Assembly: GCA_017524725.1 (NCBI GenBank)
Contig: JAFXUZ010000100.1
Coordinates: 55,335-119,334 of the forward strand
DNA: 64,000 bases
Source of the DNA: Clostridia bacterium
GTDB taxonomy: Bacteria; Bacillota; Clostridia; Christensenellales; Aristaeellaceae
Direction: 5' to 3'
Each line of letters begins with the position of its first letter. Position 1 is the stretch's first letter. Position numbers and translations under genes: made by a program. The notes below the pieces were generated by a model. It did no database searches and was not told the DNA's origin. It worked only from the letters and a program-made list of their open reading frames with translations. Shown here one piece after another: positions 1 to 8,339 of this stretch.

Positions 1-34
1 CACAGGCTGAATCGGCAACGATCTTCCAGGACAT
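1..34 (-). CDS. DegV family protein, N-terminal fragment
   Basis: Only the first 11 codons are in the window; they read MSWKIVADSAC, which resembles the N-terminus of DegV fatty-acid-binding proteins (typically KIVxDSxxD). A ribosome site ggaggt lies five bases upstream of the ATG (plus-strand 40-45), and a good promoter lies further upstream, so a real gene start is likely. In Gram-positive bacteria this family binds fatty acids for the FakA/FakB kinase. The family call rests on very few residues. Confidence 0.45.
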   Translation of the reverse strand, partial: MSWKIVADSAC

Positions 35-88
35 AAATTACCTCCGATGCTGACAGGCCGGTCATAACGACTGGTTTGTTACATAAAT

Positions 89-117
89 ATTATACCGCTC
101 CTTTGCGGGAGCCGCAA
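89..117 (-). promoter_or_regulatory. Sigma-A type promoter for the DegV-like gene
   Basis: On the minus strand a -35 box TTGCGG (112-117) and a -10 box TATAAT (89-94) are separated by 17 bases. The start codon lies about 55 bases downstream, leaving a short leader. Confidence 0.6.
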
Positions 118-225
118 CAGATTGCCTTTATTTTAACAAAATATCTGATATTTGAGATGGTACGGAAAGCGATTCGTACGGCGCGATCCCCAAACGGAAG
201 GATCCCGGGCCCTCGGACAGAATGA

Positions 226-257
226 GCGGCTGCAGGAGGAATGCCCCATGCAGCCGC
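226..257 (-). terminator. Hairpin downstream of tdk
   Basis: A 9-bp perfect inverted repeat (GCGGCTGCA at 226-234 with TGCAGCCGC at 249-257) follows the tdk stop codon. There is no clear T-run after it on the minus strand, so it may be an RNA-stabilising or weak terminator hairpin. The rest of 35-276 holds only the DegV-side promoter. Confidence 0.4.
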
Positions 258-276
258 CGGGAATCGGGATCAATAA

Positions 277-834
277 TCATTCTCGGCCAAGGAGCCCGGT
301 TTGCCAGTGTTTGCGGCACAGGGAAACATAGCAGCTGTTGCTGCCAAGGAGGATCTGGGCGCCTTCCCGGACTACCTTGCCGTCAATGACCCGCGCGTTG
401 CAGATGGCTTTTTTTCCGCACCAGCAGATGGTTTTGACTTCTTCGATGGTATCAGCCCAGGCAAGGAGCCACTTGCTACCCTCAAAAAGGTTATTCTGGA
501 AATCGGTCCGAAGGCCGTACGCGATGACAGGAATGTTCAGCCGGTCCACGATGTCCACCAGTTTTTCGACCTGCGCTTTTGTCAGGAACTGCGCTTCATC
601 CACGATGACGCAGTGATAGGTAGAAACGTCGATCTCGTCCAGTTCTTCCACAAAGCGGCATTCAGTCTGCAGCCCGGAACGGCTGCGAACAGTCCGTTCC
701 CCGTCGCGGTTGTCCAGCTGTGGTTTGAGCATAAGAACATGCTGGCCCCGTTCATGGTAGTTGTACTCCACCATAATGGCATTGGCTGTTTTGCTGGAAC
801 CCATCGCGCCGTAACGGAAATACAGTTTGGCCAT
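277..834 (-). CDS. tdk: Thymidine kinase (type II)
   Basis: The product phosphorylates thymidine to dTMP in the pyrimidine salvage pathway, in the cytosol. The 185-residue protein has the P-loop GAMGSSKT at residues 9-16, a Walker B-like VIVDEAQF near 77-83, and zinc-ligand cysteines in CWCG near 137-140 with a second pair region around SLCRKHW near the C-terminus, as in TK1-type enzymes. Length is normal. The ATG has a GAAGGA ribosome site about nine bases upstream. It lies 92 bases downstream of proS on the same strand with no terminator or promoter seen between them, so it is probably read from the T-box controlled proS transcript. That would tie thymidine salvage to proline-tRNA charging, perhaps only by read-through. 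Confidence 0.95.
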   Translation of the reverse strand: MAKLYFRYGAMGSSKTANAIMVEYNYHERGQHVLMLKPQLDNRDGERTVRSRSGLQTECRFVEELDEIDVSTYHCVIVDEAQFLTKAQVEKLVDIVDRLNIPVIAYGLRTDFQNNLFEGSKWLLAWADTIEEVKTICWCGKKAICNARVIDGKVVREGAQILLGSNSCYVSLCRKHWQTGLLGRE

Positions 835-926
835 GTCAATTTTCCTTCATATAAGAGACGAGCATACAGCAGAAGGCCTCTTATGATCCGCTGTATTCGA
901 TGAGAAACGGAAACCCTCTCGCCAGA

Positions 927-2372
927 TCAATAAGCTTTGGCGAAATACATGACCCTGTCGGCCTTTTTGCCGCAGCAGACACATTTATCCCCGATGGGAG
1001 TCTGGTCAAAAGGCATATTCCTGGAGGTCGCGCCGGTCTCTTCCTTGATGCGGTCTTCACAGGACCTTTCGCCGCACCACATGGCGCGGGCATATCCGCC
1101 GTCCACCTGGGCCTTCAGTTCGTCCATATCGGAAACGTCCTTCGTGTGGGCTTCACGGAACGAAAGAGCGATGCGGAACATGTTTTCCTGTATGTCGTCG
1201 AGCAGCTTTTTTACGGCCGCGGAAAGACGGTCGTCCAGAGGAAGGGCGGTTTTTTCGAAAGTATCCCTGCGCACTGCGGTGACCTGACCCTTTTCGATGT
1301 CCTTGGGGCCGATCTCCAGGCGAAGGGGCACACCTTTGAGTTCCCATTCGTTGAACTTCCAGCCGGGGGATACATTGTCCCTGTCGTCAAATTTGACGCG
1401 GAGGCCCGCCGCTTTCAGCACGTCCACGACCTCACCGCATTTTTCGATCACACCGCCCTTGTGGGCTGCGATTGGGAGCACGACAGTCTGGAAGGGAGCG
1501 ATCGCCGGGGGCAGCTTCAGCCCGCGCTCGTCACCGTGGGTCATGATGATCGCCCCGATCAGCCTTGTGGAGCAGCCCCAGCTGGTTTCGTGACAGTACT
1601 CCAGGCGGCCGTCCTTGGAAAGGTACTGGATGTTGAAGGGCACCGAGAAGTTGGTGCCGAAATTGTGGGAGGTGCCTGCCTGGAGCGCTTTGCCGTCCTG
1701 CATCATTGCTTCGACAGAATATGTCGCCTGGGCACCGGCAAATTTTTCCTTGTCCGATTTGCGTCCCGCGTAAACAGGGATGGCCAGCTTGCTTTCGCAG
1801 AAGGTCTTATATACATTCAGCATGAGCTGCGTTTCTTCTTCGCTTTCTTCGGGGGTGGCATGGACCGTGTGGCCCTCCTGCCACCAGAATTCGGCGGTCC
1901 TCAGGAAGGGACGCGTGGTTTTTTCCCAGCGCATCACGGAACACCACTGGTTGTATTTCATGGGAAGATCGCGCCAGGAATGGACCCATTTTGCGAACAT
2001 GGTGCAAAATATGGTCTCGCTGGTAGGCCTGACGGCCAGGCGTTCCTGCAGGGGCTCCACACCGCCCTGGGTGACCCAGGCGACCTCGGGGGCGAAGCCT
2101 TCCACATGTTCCGCTTCCTTCAGCAGCAGGGATTCGGGGATCAGCATGGGCATGGAAACGTTTTCGTGCCCTGTTTCCTTGAACATGGCGTCCAGGTGTT
2201 CATGGATCAGTTCCCAGATGCGGTTCCCGTAAGGCTTCATGGCCATACAGCCTCTGACGGGTGTATAATCCATCAACTCCGCCTGGGTGACCACATCGGT
2301 ATACCATTGGGAGAAATTCTCGCTGCGGGGTGTGATGTGCTGGACAAATTCCTGCTTGGCTTCCTTGGCCAT
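927..2372 (-). CDS. proS: Prolyl-tRNA synthetase (short, archaeal/eukaryote-like type)
   Basis: The enzyme charges tRNA-Pro. It is a class II synthetase of about 481 residues and lacks the large editing insertion of the long bacterial form. Motif 2 is seen around FLRTAEFWWQEGHT, and a cysteine-bearing zinc region near the C-terminus (CGERSC, CVCCGKK) precedes the typical terminal tyrosine (FAKAY). I place the start at the ATG of MAKEAKQ at 2372 because AGGGAGG lies upstream at suitable distance. Reading further upstream would run into the T-box terminator stem, so the longer open frame is not a true N-terminus. It heads a probable transcript with tdk. Regulation is by the T-box leader at 2400-2592. 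Confidence 0.95.
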   Translation of the reverse strand: MAKEAKQEFVQHITPRSENFSQWYTDVVTQAELMDYTPVRGCMAMKPYGNRIWELIHEHLDAMFKETGHENVSMPMLIPESLLLKEAEHVEGFAPEVAWVTQGGVEPLQERLAVRPTSETIFCTMFAKWVHSWRDLPMKYNQWCSVMRWEKTTRPFLRTAEFWWQEGHTVHATPEESEEETQLMLNVYKTFCESKLAIPVYAGRKSDKEKFAGAQATYSVEAMMQDGKALQAGTSHNFGTNFSVPFNIQYLSKDGRLEYCHETSWGCSTRLIGAIIMTHGDERGLKLPPAIAPFQTVVLPIAAHKGGVIEKCGEVVDVLKAAGLRVKFDDRDNVSPGWKFNEWELKGVPLRLEIGPKDIEKGQVTAVRRDTFEKTALPLDDRLSAAVKKLLDDIQENMFRIALSFREAHTKDVSDMDELKAQVDGGYARAMWCGERSCEDRIKEETGATSRNMPFDQTPIGDKCVCCGKKADRVMYFAKAY

Positions 2373-2399
2373 AAACTGGTCCCTCCCTAAACACAAAAT

Positions 2400-2592
2400 A
2401 AAAAATCCGTCCCGCAGGGACGAAAGCATGCTTTCGCGGTACCACCTTGCTTGACAGAGTTCTGTCCGCTTCCTGGGACGTTATCGGGTCCACCGGCGGT
2501 GATTGGCCGCAGCCCGGGGGTGGGAAGGCTTTTTGCACACTTTCACCGGGTGTGTGCTCTCTGTCTTTAAAGCCGCAGTCCCCGCATTGCTT
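2400..2592 (-). promoter_or_regulatory. T-box riboswitch leader of proS
   Basis: On the minus strand the conserved T-box sequence AAGGTGGTACCGCG (plus 2435-2448) is followed by a terminator stem CGTCCC-TGC-GGGACG (plus 2408-2422) and a T-run (plus 2400-2405). T-box RNAs sense uncharged tRNA and switch from terminator to antiterminator; with proS downstream the tRNA should be tRNA-Pro. The 5' part (2450-2592) should hold stem I with the specifier codon, but I could not assign the specifier triplet by eye. Confidence 0.9.
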
Positions 2593-2598
2593 TATGCC

Positions 2599-2627
2599 AT
2601 GATACCAATCCCGCTCTGGTTTGTCAA
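2599..2627 (-). promoter_or_regulatory. Promoter of the T-box-proS transcript
   Basis: A consensus -35 box TTGACA (plus 2622-2627) and a -10 box TATCAT (plus 2599-2604) have a 17-base spacer on the minus strand. The start point would be near 2592, just before the T-box leader. Confidence 0.8.
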
Positions 2628-2667
2628 TAATACAGAAAGATGTTACGCGTTACTTAACAGAACTGAC

Positions 2668-2696
2668 TTGACATTGTAATATAAATGAAATAAAAT
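2668..2696 (+). promoter_or_regulatory. Promoter of the peptidoglycan-binding protein gene
   Basis: TTGACA at 2668-2673 and TAAAAT at 2691-2696 have a 17-base spacer and point into the gene at 2730. It is divergent from the proS promoter, with only about 40 bases between the two -35 boxes. Confidence 0.75.
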
Positions 2697-2729
2697 AAAA
2701 TGAATCATTAAATTCGGAGGCAGACGATT

Positions 2730-5700
2730 ATGCTGCGGCGAACATTTGCGATTCTGGCAGTGCTGGTGATGGTCTGCGCGATGCTTCCAGCCGCAACCGC
2801 TGAAAGCTACCCCTATGTAGCTTATACCACAACCAAAGTGGTCCTGCGTTCCGGCGCTTCGGAAACTTCTGCGGTCCTGATGACGCTTTCGGAAGGGTCT
2901 GCCGTGGTGGTCAACGGTGCGGCAGGTAATTACGACCTTGTTGATTACGAAGGGAAGCAGGGTTATATTTCACACCAGTATTTAACTTCCGGCGCGGCGG
3001 TAAGCCAGTCGTCCTATGAATCCCTGCTTGATGATTATGTAACGCTGCTCAACGGCGACCGCGGACTTGCGGTCAGGGCTCTTCAGGATGCGCTGTCGGA
3101 AATCGGTTTTTATCAATGGGAAGCCCATGGCGCGTATGACGGGAATACCTTCGATGCGGTCATGGCTTTTCAGAAAGCAAACGGTCTTGCAGCCAGCGGC
3201 ATTGCCGACGCGGCTACGCAGCGCAAACTTTATGAAGAAACAGTGGTCGGTTATTCGGGCAAAAAGACCAAAGTATCTTATACGGCCCCTCTGAAAACGG
3301 CAGAAATCAAAGCCGGAAAAAAAGGCGAAGCTGTAAAGATGCTTCAGTCTGTTCTCGGACAGCTTGGCTATTACTCGGGAGATATTACGGGAACGGTCAA
3401 CGAAGCGACCGTAAGGGCGATCGAAGCTTACCAGAAAGCAAATAAACTGTTTGTGGACGGGAAAGCCGGTGCGAAGACTCTGGCCATGATCTATGCAGAA
3501 AACCTTCCCACTCCCACGCCCATTCCCACTGCGGCTGCCGCTGTGATGCCCATCTCTTATCCTTATCAGACGACTGTGAACGCCAACGTCAATCTGCGCA
3601 AAGGCAAAGGGACGAGCACAAAGAAGCTGACCACGATCCCAAGAGGCGCCAAGGTTACGGTCCTTGCCTCGGAGAATGGATATATCAAACTTTCCTACGG
3701 CGGCCATACCGGGTATGTTCCGGAAGAATATGTGGATGTCCTAACGTCCTACAGGATCATTGACAGCGAAGTCGCCCTTGACTTTACCGTCCTCCAGAAA
3801 GGCGATGCGGGAGCAAGCGTCAAAGCACTCCAGAGCGCTTTGAAGGAATTGGGATTCCATTCGGGGATAATTGATTCCATTTACGGTATTTCAACACAAA
3901 AGGCCGTATCGGCGTTCCAGAGCATGAACGGACTTGAGTCCACGGGAACAGCTGATGTCGGCACCCAGGAACTGCTGTTTTCAGGGTATCCGAAGAATTC
4001 GTCGGGAAAGAAAAAAACCGTTCATACAGTGCCCAACATTGCCATGTGGCCGATGGAGGCTGACGATACCGGTGACGGTGTGGCCGTGCTCCAGCAGAAA
4101 CTGACGGTACTTGGGTATTATACAGCGGGAATTACGGGGACTTACGATAAGGAAACGGAAAAAGCGGTTCGGGCATTCCAGACGGCATATTACCTGACGG
4201 TGGACGGGTACGCAGGGCCAAAGACCCTGGAAATGCTGGAAAAAATATATAATGCAGCGATCGCGACGCCCATTCCCGCATCTACTCCTGCAAGTGTGAC
4301 CCCCGAGCCTGCGATCATCATTCCCTCGTCGACCCCGATCACCCAGCAGAATGTGGTCATTGTCATAAAAGGGATGCAGGGGACGGTTGTCAGGGCGATC
4401 CAGGAAAGGCTGATGGTGCTTGGCTATTATACATGTGAAGCCGACGGGATCTACGATGACGACGACATCGAAGCGGTAAAAGCATTCCAACGGATGAACA
4501 GGCTGACAGAGGACGGCATCGCGGGACTTGCGACCCAGAACATTATGTTTTCCGATATCGCAATTCCCGCCGTGACAGCGACAGAAGCGGCTGTGACTCC
4601 GGGAATTCCTGCCGGCGTACTGCCACCGTATGGAAGTGTGACCCTGCGCCGCGGTTCCTCCGGAGACGAAGTTGAAGCCCTGCAGATGATGCTGAGGACC
4701 CTTGGATATTTTAACGGCGTTATTGACGGGATATATGGGGCAACCACCGAAAAAGCAGTAAAGGATTTCCAGAAAGCGAATGGCCTGAAAATGGACGGCA
4801 TCGTCGCTTCGGAAACGCTTGCGGCGATATATAACACCGGTTCCGTAACTGCCGCTCCGACCAAAGCAGCCAGTACGCCTGTTCCGACGGTGACTTTGAA
4901 ACCGACGGACAAACCTTCGGCTCCTTCCGGGCCGCAGGCGACACCGACACCGCGGCCGACAAAAGCTCCGGTCCAGGCCCAGCAGGCCAATGCCGCGGCT
5001 GCAACGGCCACGCCGGTCACAACGGTGATCTATCTGAAGACGGCTTCCCCCGCACCCGCCGGTCCCGCAAAAGAAGCAAACAATGCCGCTCCCGCAGCTA
5101 CGCCTACCCCAAGACCAACGGCGACGCCGAAGCCCGAGGCTGCTCCCAAAGTCACAACAACACCCAAACCGACGGCAACGCCCAGGCCCACGGCAACGCC
5201 CAGGCCCACGGCAACGCCCAGGCCCACGGCAGTGCCCAAGCCCACAGCAGAGCCCAAGCCTACAGAAGCGCCCAAGCCCACGGCAACGCTCAAGCCCACG
5301 GCAACGCCGAAACCTGCAGCGACTCCCAAGCCCACGGCAACACCCAAACCCACGAAGACACCGGGAACCCCCAAGCCTACCGTCGTGCCGACGCCAAGGT
5401 TGAATACGGTCCTTCAGCGCGGCAATACGGGGATCCAGGTGAAGATGCTTCAGCAGCGTCTGACAAGTCTGGGATATATTGTGACGGATGACGGCATCTT
5501 CGGCAGCACGACTGAAAAACAGGTAAAGGATTTCCAGAAGCTGAATGGGCTGACGGCTGACGGTATCGCCGGCAAGGAAACCCTGACACTATTGTATTCA
5601 AATGATGCTGTCATGTATCATACACCGACAGCGGTCCCTGTGACGCCTGCTCCTTCACCGACCGATACTTTAGGCATGCCTAACGAAAACCAGACTTCAC

Positions 5701-6212
5701 CGGGAGCCACGATCCCCGTGATCACGCTGGCGCCGGACGAGACAGTGAAGCCCGCATCTGAAGCGCTTGCCCCGACTGCCGCCAACGTGATCAACACAAA
5801 CTGGTTTACCGGCATCCGCGCGAAGGCCAAGATGATGCCTGACGTAACGATCTACGATCCCGATACCGGAAGCACTTATCGACTGCACATGTTCTCATTC
5901 GGGAAACACGCTGATGCGGAGCCGCCTTCAGCGGTCGATACGGCCCGGATGCAGCAGGTCGTCGGGGATAACACATGGAATCCCCATGCAGTATGGGTCA
6001 TCTTTGACGACGGATCTGTCTATCTGGCTTCGACGCACAGCCACGGACATGGTGTGGACCATACCGCAGGGAATAACCTTGAAGGACATGTCTGCATTCA
6101 TTTCCCCAGGGTCATGTCAGAAGCTGAACAGACAGGCCCGTATGCCGTAAGCCATCAGAAATGCATCCTTGCCGAATGGGAAAGGATCAAGATACTGACA
6201 GGACAACAATAA
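2730..6212 (+). CDS. Secreted protein with seven peptidoglycan-binding domains, two SH3 domains and a Cys/His C-terminal domain
   Basis: This 1160-residue protein starts with a signal peptide (residues 1-24, ending ATAE). An SH3-like domain (about 30-90) and another (about 280-336) carry the VxLRxGxGT and GYVPEEYV patterns. Seven PG_binding_1 repeats lie near residues 108-170, 193-256, 356-418, 443-508, 546-608, 640-702 and 895-957, each with the xVxxLQxxLxxLGYY...DGxxGxxTxxAVxxFQ pattern. A Thr-Pro-rich linker fills about 720-890. The last 140 residues hold histidines in HSHGHGVDH and a cysteine in GHVCIHF (Cys1122), which recalls the His/Cys arrangement of YkuD L,D-transpeptidases, though the exact SHGC motif is absent. 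It probably acts in the cell wall as a cross-linking or wall-anchored enzyme. The start has GGAGG nine bases upstream of the ATG. Confidence 0.85.
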   Translation: MLRRTFAILAVLVMVCAMLPAATAESYPYVAYTTTKVVLRSGASETSAVLMTLSEGSAVVVNGAAGNYDLVDYEGKQGYISHQYLTSGAAVSQSSYESLLDDYVTLLNGDRGLAVRALQDALSEIGFYQWEAHGAYDGNTFDAVMAFQKANGLAASGIADAATQRKLYEETVVGYSGKKTKVSYTAPLKTAEIKAGKKGEAVKMLQSVLGQLGYYSGDITGTVNEATVRAIEAYQKANKLFVDGKAGAKTLAMIYAENLPTPTPIPTAAAAVMPISYPYQTTVNANVNLRKGKGTSTKKLTTIPRGAKVTVLASENGYIKLSYGGHTGYVPEEYVDVLTSYRIIDSEVALDFTVLQKGDAGASVKALQSALKELGFHSGIIDSIYGISTQKAVSAFQSMNGLESTGTADVGTQELLFSGYPKNSSGKKKTVHTVPNIAMWPMEADDTGDGVAVLQQKLTVLGYYTAGITGTYDKETEKAVRAFQTAYYLTVDGYAGPKTLEMLEKIYNAAIATPIPASTPASVTPEPAIIIPSSTPITQQNVVIVIKGMQGTVVRAIQERLMVLGYYTCEADGIYDDDDIEAVKAFQRMNRLTEDGIAGLATQNIMFSDIAIPAVTATEAAVTPGIPAGVLPPYGSVTLRRGSSGDEVEALQMMLRTLGYFNGVIDGIYGATTEKAVKDFQKANGLKMDGIVASETLAAIYNTGSVTAAPTKAASTPVPTVTLKPTDKPSAPSGPQATPTPRPTKAPVQAQQANAAAATATPVTTVIYLKTASPAPAGPAKEANNAAPAATPTPRPTATPKPEAAPKVTTTPKPTATPRPTATPRPTATPRPTAVPKPTAEPKPTEAPKPTATLKPTATPKPAATPKPTATPKPTKTPGTPKPTVVPTPRLNTVLQRGNTGIQVKMLQQRLTSLGYIVTDDGIFGSTTEKQVKDFQKLNGLTADGIAGKETLTLLYSNDAVMYHTPTAVPVTPAPSPTDTLGMPNENQTSPGATIPVITLAPDETVKPASEALAPTAANVINTNWFTGIRAKAKMMPDVTIYDPDTGSTYRLHMFSFGKHADAEPPSAVDTARMQQVVGDNTWNPHAVWVIFDDGSVYLASTHSHGHGVDHTAGNNLEGHVCIHFPRVMSEAEQTGPYAVSHQKCILAEWERIKILTGQQ
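5090..5400 (+). repeat. Thr-Pro-Lys/Arg-Pro coding repeat
   Basis: The linker of the wall protein is encoded by short tandem repeats of about 18 bases around the core GGCAACGCCCA, with several near-identical copies between 5176 and 5230. The repeats translate as TPRPTA/TPKPTA units. Such repeats can change length by slippage, so linker length may vary between strains. Confidence 0.8.
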
Positions 6213-6230
6213 GGAACGATACGGCAAAAA

Positions 6231-6253
6231 CGCCCGGCCATTGCGGCCGGGCG
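6231..6253. terminator. Hairpin between convergent genes
   Basis: A 9-bp stem (CGCCCGGCC with GGCCGGGCG, loop ATTGC) lies just after the wall-protein stop codon. On the minus strand it is followed at once by five T's, so it suits termination of the minus-strand gene at 6339; on the plus strand the T content after it is poor. Confidence 0.6.
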
Positions 6254-6338
6254 CTTTGCTGACGTGAAAGAAAAAAAGGCAAACATGTGGATCAAAAAGC
6301 AATACATATAAACCTGATCCCATCCTGGCCTTGCAGGA

Positions 6339-7400
6339 TCAGTTCAGGGAAACGGTCATGATCACAGGATTGTGGTCTGAACACACGAAATCCAGATCCC
6401 GTGTTTCAACTGAAGCGACAGTAACATTGTCGGAAACGATAAAGCCGTCAATCAGGTAATATTGGAATCCATCGCGTTCAGCGCCGGAATAGGGCTGGTC
6501 AAGGCTGCGGCAGGTCGGAGAAGCAGAGTCCATCAGGAGAGAGAAAGAAGGGGAAAACGCGGAAGCATCGATCAGGCCGGGCTGCCAGCGGTTTTCCAGC
6601 ACAGGATAAGCGGACGCATCGATATTCGAAAACAGCTGGTTGAAATCGCCCCCGGCGATGACATAATTGCCCTTGTTATACTCTTCCTGCATGAACCGAA
6701 CAAGGATGCGGGTCTGTTCGGTTTTGCCTTCGCCGCTGTCATAGGCTTCGAGGTGCAGATTGATAACGACCAGTTCCTTTTCCGTACCTGAGACCGGTAT
6801 CCTTGTCACCAGGAGGCAGCGCTTCAGGTTGACGGTGGATACGGGCCAGGAGAACGGGCAGGGAAGGGAAATGCGTTCAGCTTCATGAAAACCGAAACGG
6901 CTGAGCGTCTGGAGCCCGCTTTCGACTTTACCCAGGGTCGGAAGAGGATATGGTACATACAGGGCCCTGTAGTTATAGGCAAAGGAACTCATGTGATCCG
7001 GAAAATTGTCCCGATAGACCTGAGTTTGATTGATATAGGAGGAACGCTTGGAAGACAGGTCCACTTCCTGCAGCAGGATCAGGTCCGGATCTTCAGATTT
7101 GATGAATTCGACAATCCCGCCGATATTTGTGAGGACCCGAGGAGTGTCCGCGGTGATGACACCCTTACCACCGTCCATAAAAAAGTCAGCATTGTCTCCA
7201 AGGGCTCCGTAGCCGGTGTTCCAAGAGAGGATCCTGATGCTCTGGCTGGCTTTGGGTAAGGAAGAGGTCCGAGAGGAAGAAACTAGAGTTTCCCTGTCCT
7301 TCGGACGGTATTCGGCCGCTGTCATCAGGCCAAGACACAGCGCTGCGATTATAACAAGGCAGACAATGATCCTGAAAATGATCCGAAGCGCTTTCCGCAT
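6339..7400 (-). CDS. Membrane-anchored or exported endonuclease/exonuclease/phosphatase family protein
   Basis: The protein of about 353 residues starts with one hydrophobic segment (residues about 4-25) that serves as signal or anchor, so the catalytic part faces outside. The fold signatures of the metal-dependent DNase I/exonuclease III/phosphatase family are present in order: SWNTGYG, LLQEVD, INLHLEA, GGDFNQ and, near the end, SDHNPV. The catalytic Asn, Glu, Asp and His positions all look intact. The substrate cannot be told; relatives cut DNA, phosphoinositides or sphingomyelin. I chose the ATG at 7400 since GGAGG lies six bases upstream; the longer frame lacks such a site. It follows the TrhA gene on the same strand by 87 bases. 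Confidence 0.85.
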   Translation of the reverse strand: MRKALRIIFRIIVCLVIIAALCLGLMTAAEYRPKDRETLVSSSRTSSLPKASQSIRILSWNTGYGALGDNADFFMDGGKGVITADTPRVLTNIGGIVEFIKSEDPDLILLQEVDLSSKRSSYINQTQVYRDNFPDHMSSFAYNYRALYVPYPLPTLGKVESGLQTLSRFGFHEAERISLPCPFSWPVSTVNLKRCLLVTRIPVSGTEKELVVINLHLEAYDSGEGKTEQTRILVRFMQEEYNKGNYVIAGGDFNQLFSNIDASAYPVLENRWQPGLIDASAFSPSFSLLMDSASPTCRSLDQPYSGAERDGFQYYLIDGFIVSDNVTVASVETRDLDFVCSDHNPVIMTVSLN

Positions 7401-7487
7401 AAAATGCCTCCGTAAAAAATGAAATGATCGTCTCTGAAGCATTATAACTCGAAAGGCGTGTTTATGCAAAAGAAAACGGCGATACGG

Positions 7488-8168
7488 TCAGTACATGAAG
7501 CAGAAGATACCTATAAAATGGCATAAAGCCCCGATAAGGACAAATATGTGCCAGATAAAATGCGATCCGCGGCTTTTTAACGCAAAGGGGATAATACCCG
7601 CTGTATATGCGACGCCACCGAGAAGTGTCATCAGGGTGAGGCTATGGGATGCCTGAAACATTGAAGGAAAAAAAGCCAGGGCGCTCCAGCCAAGCACCAG
7701 GTACATGGACATATGGAGCGGTTTAAGCCTTCCGGGCCCGAATACGCCAACGAAAGTGATACCGGTGAGTATCAGAACCCATTGGATACAAAGAAACAAT
7801 ATGCCCATGGAGCCGCCGACCCATACCAGCCAGTAAGGGGCAAAGGTGCCGCCGATGAGCAGATAGATCGAGCAATAGTCAAAGCGCCTCCAGATATATT
7901 TTACCATGCTTCCGCTGGGCCAGGCATGGTACAGGCAGCTCATCAGGAACAGGAGGATAAGACATATGCCGTAAATTAGGGACGCGGATGTTTTTTCGGG
8001 GGAAGGAGATTTATATAGAAGCAGGATCAGTCCGACGATACCCAGAAGGGCACCGATCCCGTGCGTGACGGAATTGCCGATTTCCTCCAGCACCGGACGA
8101 ATCGGAGGTTCATTCCAGGGTTTACGTCGGGATGATGGGGTCCCGTCGATTGCGGAAATGGCACGCAT
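7488..8168 (-). CDS. Hemolysin III / TrhA family membrane protein
   Basis: This 226-residue protein has seven hydrophobic segments and the family histidines (SVTHGIGA near the start, LYHAW in the middle, IWHIFVLIGALCHF at the end). The fold is that of the PAQR/CREST group, with three histidines expected to hold a metal. In B. subtilis-type homologues the role is linked to membrane-energy homeostasis; the hemolysin name is historical. The start at 8168 is chosen over an upstream frame because AAGGTG lies before it and a consensus promoter lies at 8220-8248, inside the longer frame. Confidence 0.88.
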   Translation of the reverse strand: MRAISAIDGTPSSRRKPWNEPPIRPVLEEIGNSVTHGIGALLGIVGLILLLYKSPSPEKTSASLIYGICLILLFLMSCLYHAWPSGSMVKYIWRRFDYCSIYLLIGGTFAPYWLVWVGGSMGILFLCIQWVLILTGITFVGVFGPGRLKPLHMSMYLVLGWSALAFFPSMFQASHSLTLMTLLGGVAYTAGIIPFALKSRGSHFIWHIFVLIGALCHFIGIFCFMY

Positions 8169-8219
8169 CGGGTTACACACCTTTCTAAATATAGTATACA
8201 AAACCATGTAACGTATTTG

Positions 8220-8248
8220 ATGATATACCATCCGCCCGGGAATGTCAA
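8220..8248 (-). promoter_or_regulatory. Promoter of the TrhA-like gene
   Basis: On the minus strand TTGACA (plus 8243-8248) and TATCAT (plus 8220-8225) are 17 bases apart. It lies about 50 bases from the chosen start codon and settles the start choice. Confidence 0.75.
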
Positions 8249-8292
8249 CATGCCAAACAAAAAAGAATACATATTTTAACGAATACACAAAT

Positions 8293-8324
8293 AAAAAAGA
8301 CCCGGCGGGCAAAGCCCGTCGGGT
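8293..8324 (-). terminator. Terminator of the membrane pyrophosphatase gene
   Basis: An 11-bp stem with one G-T/mismatch position (ACCCGACGGGC with its partner, loop TTT) is followed on the minus strand by CTTTTTT. It lies 16 bases past the stop codon of the pyrophosphatase gene. Confidence 0.85.
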
Positions 8325-8339
8325 GCAGAATGGCAATGA

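Noticed and set aside
900..2390. Long plus-strand open frame across proS
   Set aside because: It is antisense to a clear prolyl-tRNA synthetase and shows no protein-family pattern.
2373..2429. N-terminal extension of ProRS
   Set aside because: It would be made from the terminator stem of the T-box leader, and the proper ribosome site lies after it.
5160..5360. Short direct repeats as a CRISPR array
   Set aside because: The repeats are about 18 bases, in frame and encode a Thr-Pro linker; there are no spacers of even length and no cas genes.
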